Shown: positions 1 through 5,703 of the stretch, in pieces | How the letters are laid out: every line of letters starts with the position of its first letter | Position numbering within the stretch: position 1 is the first letter of the stretch | Assembly: GCA_045046905.1 (NCBI GenBank) | Contig: JASFYU010000015.1 | Span: forward strand, 1 to 11,484 | Reading direction: 5' to 3' | Length of the DNA: 11,484 nt | Source: JASFYU01 sp045046905 | GTDB taxonomy: Bacteria > Bacteroidota > Bacteroidia > Flavobacteriales > Flavobacteriaceae | The notes under the pieces: generated by a model | Told to the model about the DNA's origin: nothing | Database searches by the model: none | What the model saw: only the letters and a program-made list of their open reading frames with translations | Made by a program: the position numbers and the translations under genes

Positions 1-123
1 CAGATTAATCTTTCCTTCTTGCATAAGATCATCAATAAGGAATTCACTCCTCAACATTGTTGTGTTATACTGTTTTACAGCCTCTGGGCTTGATGCATAC
101 CTTGTTTCGTAAGTTGTTGACAT
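1..123 (-). CDS. kduI: 5-dehydro-4-deoxy-D-glucuronate isomerase KduI, N-terminal part (cut by window edge)
   Basis: Only the first 41 codons are in the window. The start ATG is at 121-123 on the minus strand and the protein opens MSTTYETRYASSPEAVKQYN, continuing with LRSEFLIDDLMQEGKINL. This matches the typical KduI N-terminus, a Y-E-x-R-Y-A-x-x-P stretch followed by L-R-x-x-F-L-I. KduI is a cytoplasmic cupin-fold isomerase that converts 5-dehydro-4-deoxy-D-glucuronate to 3-deoxy-D-glycero-2,5-hexodiulosonate, the step after unsaturated uronic acids are released from lyase products. The catalytic metal-binding histidines lie beyond the window and cannot be checked. It diverges from the GH88 gene at 420, which makes the substrate of this pathway, and that context supports the call. 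The frame is open to the window edge. Confidence 0.88.
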   Translation of the reverse strand, partial: MSTTYETRYASSPEAVKQYNTTMLRSEFLIDDLMQEGKINL

Positions 124-214
124 TTTACTTTTATTTTAAAAGAAAATATATTTTAGAATTGATTTTATTCTACCCAATGAATTTAAGAGCGATTTCTAAC
201 GAAAATAAGAAATA

Positions 215-230
215 ATACAATCGATTGTAT
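215..230. promoter_or_regulatory. Perfect 16-bp palindrome, probable transcription factor operator
   Basis: ATACAATCGATTGTAT is its own reverse complement over all 16 bases. It sits 91 nt upstream of the kduI start and 189 nt upstream of the GH88 start, so it could control both. The central CG flanked by AAT and ATT resembles LacI-family operators, and LacI- or GntR-type regulators are common for uronate pathways, but the regulator is not in the window and the family assignment is inference. Chance is possible in AT-rich DNA, though a perfect 16-mer in a divergent promoter region is suggestive. Confidence 0.5.
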
Positions 231-301
231 GAAATTCAAAGAAAAGGTTATTTTTACATGCTTATAAGGGGTTTTTAGGTGACTAAATGTGCTGTTTCTA
301 A

Positions 302-405
302 TCAACAACCTCGGCACAAAGAGCGTCAAGGTATGCTTCTGAAAAATATTTTTTAATTCCAATAGCTTTCGAAACTAGGCAAGACCCTCAATATATAGAT
401 TAAAG
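302..405 (+). repeat. Dispersed intergenic repeat, degenerate copy 1
   Basis: This stretch aligns in the same orientation with 8943-9057. Two 12-base blocks are identical: TCAACAACCTCG (302-313 and 8943-8954) and CAAGGTATGCTT (327-338 and 8966-8977). They are followed by a shared A-run and T-run, TTCC-ATAGCT-TCG, A-GGCAA, and a closing GATTAAAG. The palindromes that are intact in copy 2 are broken here by substitutions, so this copy looks older. It ends 14 nt before the GH88 start. No transposase is present. Confidence 0.75.
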
Positions 406-419
406 TAAAACCAATATAT

Positions 420-1610
420 ATGTTTAAAATAAAATATTTAGGTATCATCATAGGGTGTTTATCACTTTTTATGGCTTGTAAGTCGAAACCGACTTCGAAA
501 AATGAAATGATAACAGCGAATATTGATTCGCTGCTGGAGACACAATATCAAAAACTTCTTGAGTATAGGGTAGATTCCTTGGCTTTTCCTAGAAGCATGT
601 CATCCAAAACTGAAGTTATTAGAGGAAATGGATCAAAAGATTGGACAAGTGGCTTTTTTCCCGGTAGTCTTTGGCTTCTATATCAACTTACAGAAAATAA
701 GGAGTACATGGAAAAAGCGATTGAATGGACTGCTTTTATGGAGAAAGAAAAATATAATGATAAATCACATGATACCGGGTTTATGATTTACTGCAGTTTT
801 GGTTCAGGACTCAAAGCGATTGAAAAAAAGGAATATCAAAGCGTAATTATAGAAGCCGCGCGTTCTCTAAGCAAAAGATTTAACAATAATGTCGGCAGTA
901 TACTTTCATGGGACTTTGGTAAAGATTTATGGCAATTTCCTGTTATCATAGATAATATGATGAATCTAGAGCTGTTATTCGAGGCCACCAAAATTTCTGG
1001 TGACAGCATGTATCATCAATTAGCGGTACAGCATGCGAATACAACACTAAAGAACCACTTCAGAGTAGATAACAGTACGCATCATGTAGTGGATTATGAC
1101 ACCCTACATGGAACGGTCAGAAATAAGATGACCCACCAAGGCTTTAATGACGAATCTTCATGGGCCAGAGGTCAGGCGTGGGCTATATATGGGTTTACAA
1201 TGACATACAGATATACAAAAGATAGCCTATACCTTGCACAGGCCGAGGCTACAGCAGCATATTATTTAGAACATAAAAATTTACCTGAAGATGGTATTCC
1301 GTATTGGGATTTTAAGGATCCTGACATTCCAAATGCTCCAAGAGATGTTTCTGCTTCTGCGATAGTTGCTTCCGCCTTCTTCGAATTATACGCTTATACT
1401 GAAAATAAAAAGTACGTGGTTTATTCTCAAAAGGTTTTAAAGTCACTTAAATCAGAGAAGTACATTCTAGAGAATATAGAAGCACCCTTTATTTTAGATT
1501 CTAGTACGGGAAATTGGCCCGCGAATGATGAAATTGATGGACCTATCGTCTACGGGGATTATTATTTTCTTGAAGCAATGCTCAGGGAAAAAAGATATAA
1601 ATCCAATTAA
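420..1610 (+). CDS. Unsaturated glucuronyl hydrolase, GH88 family lipoprotein
   Basis: GH88 enzymes hydrate the 4,5-unsaturated uronic acid left at the non-reducing end by polysaccharide lyases, releasing it from the oligosaccharide. The 396-aa length is typical for the family. Residues 1-19 form a hydrophobic signal ending in LFMAC, with Cys20 as the lipidated residue, so it is probably a periplasmic or membrane-anchored lipoprotein. Family landmarks are DWTSGFFPG (74-82), HDTGF (117-121) with Asp118 at the expected first catalytic position, DNMMNLELL (178-186) with Asp178 as the second, and WARGQAWAIYGF (248-259) of the alpha6/alpha6 barrel. The DVSASAI stretch (309-315) is also typical. 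It diverges from kduI, the cytoplasmic enzyme acting on the rearranged product, which fits well. The glycan specificity cannot be read from the sequence. Confidence 0.92.
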   Translation: MFKIKYLGIIIGCLSLFMACKSKPTSKNEMITANIDSLLETQYQKLLEYRVDSLAFPRSMSSKTEVIRGNGSKDWTSGFFPGSLWLLYQLTENKEYMEKAIEWTAFMEKEKYNDKSHDTGFMIYCSFGSGLKAIEKKEYQSVIIEAARSLSKRFNNNVGSILSWDFGKDLWQFPVIIDNMMNLELLFEATKISGDSMYHQLAVQHANTTLKNHFRVDNSTHHVVDYDTLHGTVRNKMTHQGFNDESSWARGQAWAIYGFTMTYRYTKDSLYLAQAEATAAYYLEHKNLPEDGIPYWDFKDPDIPNAPRDVSASAIVASAFFELYAYTENKKYVVYSQKVLKSLKSEKYILENIEAPFILDSSTGNWPANDEIDGPIVYGDYYFLEAMLREKRYKSN

Positions 1611-1889
1611 TATCTCCTTTCTTCATATGGATAAAGTGTCGAAAAGTGTCTCATGACAAGAGTATTTGCATAGCTATAGATGATGCTAGCAGAGGTGACG
1701 CGAACAAGAGGAACTCAGGTGTAGTTGGCAGTGTAATGAACTTAGAAACTAATCTTTCTTAGGAATATTTTGTTTGGTCTATATCGCCATCTATGTTTGA
1801 AAGAATACAGGCATACTTAGTATTTTTCATTCATCTTAGGTTTATTTGCCCACTGCAAATTAAATCTTAAGTCAAACCAGCCTTATTAA
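1611..1889. other. Non-coding or fully decayed stretch after the GH88 gene
   Basis: No intact gene, RNA gene or clear hairpin terminator is visible. One plus-strand frame stays open from about 1613 to a TAG at 1760, but it has no start codon and no recognisable motif. Together with the remnants at 1890-2372 it looks like a degraded interval between two live genes. Confidence 0.5.
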
Positions 1890-2145
1890 TCAATGAACAA
1901 TGGTTTTTTTCTTTTGTTCAACGCCTTCGATCGTTAATTTAACTTGGCCCTCTTTGAGGCCAACAGCGGAGAAATCTCCTTTTTCCCCTTTGCCGAACCA
2001 TCCTAAGATCTTTTGACCTCCAACCTGGAAGCCCTTAACGGCACAGATACTTTTCTTTAAGGGGCGCGTCATTTACAGGTCTAGGAATCATACGTACCAA
2101 AAAGTGAATCTCCTCACTTTGCATTGGGTTTGACGCCGAAAAATG
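1890..2145 (-). pseudogene. Frameshifted remnant of an unidentified protein C-terminus
   Basis: Two minus-strand frames carry protein-like sequence that seems to belong together. The first (2145 down to a TAA at 2035-2037) reads NPMQSEEIHFLVRMIPRPVN followed by DAPLKEKYLC. The second (2072 down to the stop at 1890) reads AVKGFQVGGQKILGWFGKGE and ends in a beta-rich GLKEGQVKLTIEGVEQ stretch. The frames overlap around 2038-2070, where a frameshift would join them into one C-terminal segment of about 80 residues. I do not recognise the family. The alternating hydrophobic pattern suggests a beta-sandwich domain. It lacks an N-terminus and start, so it is unlikely to be expressed as a functional protein. 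Confidence 0.5.
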
Positions 2146-2372
2146 CAATTGGTTCGGTTTTCCGGCATCACTTCCCCATCGACCTTTTCAAGATAATCAT
2201 GACGTTCTTCATAATTAAGTTTCACTAATATTTTTCCTGTAATTGATTCGCATTCTTTGTCGAATTGCCCTAGTCCATCTATAAAACCTTGCTTTACTTT
2301 TTCGTCGAATACATCCTGGACCTGTAGCACACAGTTCCGAAACGCATTTCTTTTAATTACCAAAGGTTCAAA
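2146..2372 (-). pseudogene. Remnant of a gluconate 2-dehydrogenase subunit 3-like protein
   Basis: The minus-strand frame, open only from a TGA just upstream of 2372, reads DVFDEKVKQGFIDGLGQFDKE and later GKILVKLNYEERHDYLEKVD. This resembles the middle of Gluconate_2-dh3 family proteins (small exported partners of GMC-type oxidoreductases): a D-x-x-x-E-x-x-x-x-F-x-x-G-L-x-x-x-D segment followed by GK-x-(F/V)-x-x-L-x-x-x-x-x-x-x-L-x-x-x-D. The signal peptide and first half are missing. The usual C-terminal segment, with a G-(Y/F)-F-T-S-E motif and a PVPG-type ending, is absent. Coding similarity stops near 2146 and a different sequence follows in another frame. The only initiation codon is a TTG at 2361-2363. 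It is therefore a fragment. The family call comes from recalled family patterns, without a search. Confidence 0.5.
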
Positions 2373-2415
2373 TCACTTGGTTGCATAAAATATCAACGAT
2401 TATAGCCTTTAAAAA

Positions 2416-3612
2416 CTAATGGTGCTTTAGGAAATATTCAAAAAAAGTGTATACCTGTTCATTTGATTTAATTGTAGGACTGTGTCTTTTGCGATTGGTC
2501 ATTGCTACACGATTATTATATCCTAAAAAACGGTTCAATTTAATTGAACTGTTTAATGGAATCCATCTTTCCAAAGGATCTTCTGATCCCCCTGAAACCA
2601 TAAAGGGGCGTGGCGCCATAAGAGCGTGCAACTCATGCAAATCATACCCTTTTTTTATTAAAGTGAGATATGCCCCCTGAGCTTTGTTGTCTTCAGTTAT
2701 AATACCCCGCTTTCGCCATGGCAGGTTATGATAACCCAAATACCAAGGTTCCCAATAATTGATATTTGAGTTAGTTTCATCAAAGACTATGCCTGGATCT
2801 GACCACACTGCACAGGCAAATTTTTCATAAAGGCATGATGCAAACATTGACCATTTTCCACCGTATGAGTGCCCAACAATACCAATACGGGTTGAATCAA
2901 CCTCATTAATATTTGCTAATAAATTAAAGCTGTTTGCCGCAAGATATGCTAGCATTGATAGCGGTTCGACCTTAGCATGATAAGGATTAGGATAGAATTG
3001 AGAATGCGGCTCGACCTTTTCTTGATTAGTACTAGGAAAGAATTGAGAGTAAGGAAGAGATTTCTTTATAGCTGATGTACCTATTGACAATGTTATAAAT
3101 CCTCTTTTAGCCAATTCATAAGCAAAATCTCTTAATTCAACTTTTAACCCAATCGCTGATTCAGGCTCGTAGTAAACCGTTATCACGGCAGGCTTTGTGC
3201 CTTTTACATCTGGAATCAAAAGATAAGCATGGGTTTTCTCATTTTTAATCCATTCAAATTTTATTTTATACTGCATAAAATTATCTCGATGAATACTATC
3301 AATTACCTCCATTTGGGGATTGTTGATTAATGCTGGCCATTCTCCCATAATACCGTGCCATTTTTTGAGGATTTCTAATCTACGCAATTCCCAATCCTCT
3401 TTTGATGAAACTACCCCACCATTATAGTACTCTAGTGGGTTTCGATAATTACCATATTCTCCTTGAAACTGATTAGGTGGAGAAAAGTAAGGTTGAATTA
3501 ACTGCCATATTGAATCCTTGGCTTCAATTTGTCCATTGCATGGGAAAACTATACCCAAAGTAAAGAACATTAGTCCTATGTGTTGACCTACGAGCTTTAA
3601 AGAATTTAACAT
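2416..3612 (-). CDS. Exported alpha/beta hydrolase, probable carbohydrate esterase
   Basis: This 398-aa protein has a hydrophobic N-terminus (about residues 1-28, ending near CNGQ) consistent with export. The alpha/beta-hydrolase core begins around residue 127 (HAYLLIPD) and includes the nucleophile elbow GHSYGG (247-252, Ser249), followed by SDPG (271-274). A likely acid lies in GGSEDPLERW (341-350, Asp345 or Glu344) and the catalytic His is probably His377 in RKRHSP. The layout resembles acetylxylan-esterase or dienelactone-hydrolase-like proteins found in PULs, but no specific CAZy family is clear. Residues 189-217 contain a 15-residue tandem duplication (SQFFPSTNQEKVEP, then SQFYPNPYHAKVEP). 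It is flanked on both sides by decayed genes and separated from the main operon by about 600 nt, so it may have its own promoter. The substrate is unknown. Confidence 0.75.
   Translation of the reverse strand: MLNSLKLVGQHIGLMFFTLGIVFPCNGQIEAKDSIWQLIQPYFSPPNQFQGEYGNYRNPLEYYNGGVVSSKEDWELRRLEILKKWHGIMGEWPALINNPQMEVIDSIHRDNFMQYKIKFEWIKNEKTHAYLLIPDVKGTKPAVITVYYEPESAIGLKVELRDFAYELAKRGFITLSIGTSAIKKSLPYSQFFPSTNQEKVEPHSQFYPNPYHAKVEPLSMLAYLAANSFNLLANINEVDSTRIGIVGHSYGGKWSMFASCLYEKFACAVWSDPGIVFDETNSNINYWEPWYLGYHNLPWRKRGIITEDNKAQGAYLTLIKKGYDLHELHALMAPRPFMVSGGSEDPLERWIPLNSSIKLNRFLGYNNRVAMTNRKRHSPTIKSNEQVYTFFEYFLKHH
2961..3050. repeat. 45-bp imperfect tandem duplication inside the alpha/beta hydrolase gene
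   Basis: Units 2961-3005 and 3006-3050 match at 36 of 45 positions by hand count. Both begin GCGG(T/C)TCGACCTT and end GAATTGAGA(A/G)T. The period is a multiple of three, so the duplication adds 15 residues without breaking the frame. In the protein the two units read S-Q-F-(F/Y)-P ... K-V-E-P, upstream of the GHSYGG elbow. Confidence 0.9.
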
Positions 3613-3696
3613 TTTCTATTGGTTTTAGTGATACTCTTTTTATCCAATTTATTTCAATTTTTATTTTTATTTTTACACTTTTTTAATAAAGCCTAT

Positions 3697-3830
3697 TCAC
3701 TCCCTTATGTTTAGAAGCTTGCTTTCAAAAAAGCCTCCATGTTTACTTCCTTCGTTGGCATTGTCAGGTAACAGGTTCTAGACCTTGGATAAAATACCCA
3801 AACCCTCATCGCCGACAAGGACATCGTGGA
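3697..3830 (-). pseudogene. Decayed C-terminal tail of an FG-GAP/VCBS repeat protein
   Basis: On the minus strand the frame reads HDVLVGDEGLGILSKV, a TAG stop at 3778-3780, then NLLPDNANEGSKHGGFFESK and LLN before the final TGA at 3697-3699. It parallels the end of the intact VCBS lipoprotein at 5704-6960, which reads HDALVGDIDGDGDLDIYSKV, then WN, and finishes NNGIEHGDFLENKIN. The in-frame TAG falls exactly where the intact gene has TGG (Trp). The aspartates of the calcium loop are shortened or lost. This is a dead relative of the neighbouring gene and not a shadow frame. How much of the rest of that gene survives upstream is unclear. Confidence 0.72.
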
Positions 3831-4200
3831 CAAAGGAAAGGATTCTTAGTTTTAATCTTAACAGGGTATTACCAAGAGAATTATTGTAAACGACAAGCCA
3901 ACCATGTTTTTTAGATTCTAGTTCTTCTTTTAGAGCCGCAACCTTACTGGTTAGTCCTTCCTTTTTTAGATACGTTCTCTTGTTTTCTTTTAAAAAGATA
4001 AAGTCATAGTCATGTACTTCTTCATTCTTTGTCTAGGTAAATCCCTGTGAGTTTACTTTCACGTCCATCTAATCTTCTGAGTAGTGCAAAAAGCTCTGAC
4101 CTTTGGGGCTGTTTTCTGCTTTTTTCAAAGCCTGCAAAGCACTTCATACATCAGGTGTAAAATTTGCGGCTTTCCGAAGTATCAACTGAGAAATACAAAC
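3831..4200 (-). pseudogene. Unrecognised decayed coding sequence upstream of the VCBS tail
   Basis: Two minus-strand frames are protein-like. From 4147 to a TGA at 4022-4024 there is a 41-aa frame starting MKCFAGFEKSRKQ and ending KLTGIYLDKE. In another frame, just after a TAG near 4033, comes NEEVHDYDFIFLKENKRTYL followed by KKEGLTSKVAALKEELESKK and HGWLVVYNNSLGNTLL, which runs in frame into the VCBS tail at 3830. The two pieces look like one protein split by a frameshift near 4025-4035. I do not recognise the family. The hand-over to VCBS-like sequence near 3830 suggests a deletion that joined two genes. The interval has no intact gene of convincing length. Confidence 0.45.
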
Positions 4201-4204
4201 GGAA

Positions 4205-5665
4205 CTAATCAACTATCTGCACTTTTCCCAAAGGGTACCAACCATCCTCAGTCATTCCACCAATTGCCAATTTCACCGTTGGTTTTCTGTTCTGAATATC
4301 CAATACTGCCACCTGTATTTCATAATCTCCAGTTGGGAAATCCAATGGAATAAAAATAGCATCGTCATAAACAATATCACCAGGCAACCACAATCTGATA
4401 TCAGCGTTAGAAGTGAAAACCAATTTTTCACTATCTGATACCAGACGAAAAGCTAATAAATAACCTTTATAGATTGGCGCTACTCCTTTATTTACCCACC
4501 ATGATTTGAACCACAATTTATCGTTATGTTTTACCGATTCGGGATAGGTAAAACGTCTTAATATAAATCTATAGCCCATTTTCTTTAACCATTCGTTTAC
4601 CAGATCTTCCCACTCTTCAGGCACTGGTGATGATTTCGCATTGAATGATGAGATATGCCACTTTAATGTTTCATTGAAAATATACTCAACTTCTTCTCTG
4701 GTACATGCCTGTCTCTCTTTCCACACTTGAAAAGTACCGCATATCTCAAAACTGAGTGGTGCGGTTTTCCAGGCATTTTGCACTCCATAGTTTAATATCT
4801 CTTGCGGATACAAATCGTACATGTGCGAAAATCCAAATTCTGTTTCAGTCCAAAACCTGAGGTCCCCAATACAATCGACCCTCCAGCCGACGTTTCCAAA
4901 AGATTCAGCATATTTATTGGTTTTCTCATCCATCAATAAGGCAATTAGAGGTGTTTTGGTAAACGACTCGGTATAAGCCTCCACCAATTTGTGCATAGTG
5001 TTTTCTGCGAGCAGTTCAGACCCCATACCCTCTCCCCATGCTCCGACAATAGCCAAATCAATTGCTTCAACATGAGGATTCCCGTCATACCTTTTACCCA
5101 TCTCCCGAATCATTCTCCCATAATATTTAGCATACCTCAAATCTTCTGGATCGACAACCCATTTCTCTACCGGACTATTCCATTCTTTATCAGGATCAAC
5201 CATTTCCCTGTACCAGTCAGGCACATCTCTTGTATCACCAGTACCATAAGGAGCTATCCTAATGAGCAAGGTTTGCCCTCTGCTAACAGCACTATCTAAT
5301 GCCCGATCAAGCAAGCCCCAATTGTATTCTCCATTTTCAGGCTCAATAAATCTCCAATAAATACGATGGTAAGCAATGGTAGTTGCAGGATAATCTACAT
5401 TGGCTAAATTCCCATCAAATTTCTGGTATTCAATCGGTAAGCCTTCAGTCCAACCGCCGCCTTTATTCAAGTCATCACCATTAAACCGCTGAAAAGTCAT
5501 AAACCCTTTGCCAGGGTTAAGCAAAACATCATCAATTTCTTCAGGGCTAAATACAACCATTCCATCTTTAACAACAGATTGAATTTGGGAAACAGCGTTA
5601 GATGATTTTTGCATGAAAAATACTATGAGTACTGCAGGGATTATTTGATTAATAAAATTCTTCAT
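4205..5665 (-). CDS. Exported DUF4832-type TIM-barrel protein, candidate glycoside hydrolase
   Basis: The 486-aa protein starts with a signal peptide (about residues 1-25, ending near SNAVSQ). Residues 46-54 carry LLNPGKGF, the NPG(K/R)GF opening of the DUF4832/DUF4874 group. A (beta/alpha)8-like part follows, with YHRIYWRFIEPENGEYNW (99-116), which resembles GH-A clan barrels such as GH42, LLIRIAPYG (133-141) and LAIVGAWGEG (204-213). Glu212 is a good acid/base candidate and Glu307 in LSFEICG a nucleophile candidate, about 95 residues apart as in retaining GH-A enzymes. The C-terminal part from about 336 (HISSFNAKSSPVPEEW, then GYRFILRR at 364-371 and a beta-sandwich with WWVNKGVAP) fits DUF4832. 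The activity of the group is not established to my knowledge, so the hydrolase role is inference. It is the last gene of the series, 38 nt after the VCBS lipoprotein. Confidence 0.72.
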   Translation of the reverse strand: MKNFINQIIPAVLIVFFMQKSSNAVSQIQSVVKDGMVVFSPEEIDDVLLNPGKGFMTFQRFNGDDLNKGGGWTEGLPIEYQKFDGNLANVDYPATTIAYHRIYWRFIEPENGEYNWGLLDRALDSAVSRGQTLLIRIAPYGTGDTRDVPDWYREMVDPDKEWNSPVEKWVVDPEDLRYAKYYGRMIREMGKRYDGNPHVEAIDLAIVGAWGEGMGSELLAENTMHKLVEAYTESFTKTPLIALLMDEKTNKYAESFGNVGWRVDCIGDLRFWTETEFGFSHMYDLYPQEILNYGVQNAWKTAPLSFEICGTFQVWKERQACTREEVEYIFNETLKWHISSFNAKSSPVPEEWEDLVNEWLKKMGYRFILRRFTYPESVKHNDKLWFKSWWVNKGVAPIYKGYLLAFRLVSDSEKLVFTSNADIRLWLPGDIVYDDAIFIPLDFPTGDYEIQVAVLDIQNRKPTVKLAIGGMTEDGWYPLGKVQIVD

Positions 5666-5703
5666 TATGAGGATTATTTAATTGTACATCAAAAATTAAA
5701 GCC

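Larger units (their letters stand above)
124..419. promoter_or_regulatory. Divergent intergenic region between kduI and the GH88 gene
   Basis: This 296-nt AT-rich region must carry the promoters of two divergent genes. The kduI side (124-240) holds the 16-bp palindrome listed separately. The GH88 side (302-405) is filled by a degenerate copy of the structured repeat that is better preserved near 9000, so the GH88 gene is read from directly behind a repeat element. I could not pick a convincing Bacteroidota promoter (TTTG about 20 nt before TAnnTTTG) on either strand; only partial matches are present. Confidence 0.6.

Noticed and set aside
1613..1762. Plus-strand open frame after the GH88 stop (reads ICIAIDDASRGDANKRNSG in part)
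   Set aside because: No start codon, no recognisable family, and only about 50 codons long; kept only as a mention in the intergenic entry.
2361..2415. Possible terminator after the alpha/beta hydrolase
   Set aside because: No stem followed by a T-run could be found on the minus strand in this stretch.
3613..3696. Promoter of the alpha/beta hydrolase
   Set aside because: The stretch is T- and A-rich, but no pair of boxes at the right spacing for a Bacteroidota promoter could be defended.
4022..4147. 41-aa minus-strand ORF starting with ATG at 4145-4147
   Set aside because: It looks like the front of a frameshifted larger sequence that continues in another frame, so it is treated as part of the pseudogene.
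4084..4353. Plus-strand frame of 89 codons
   Set aside because: It overlaps the end of the well-supported DUF4832 gene on the other strand and has no recognisable motif.
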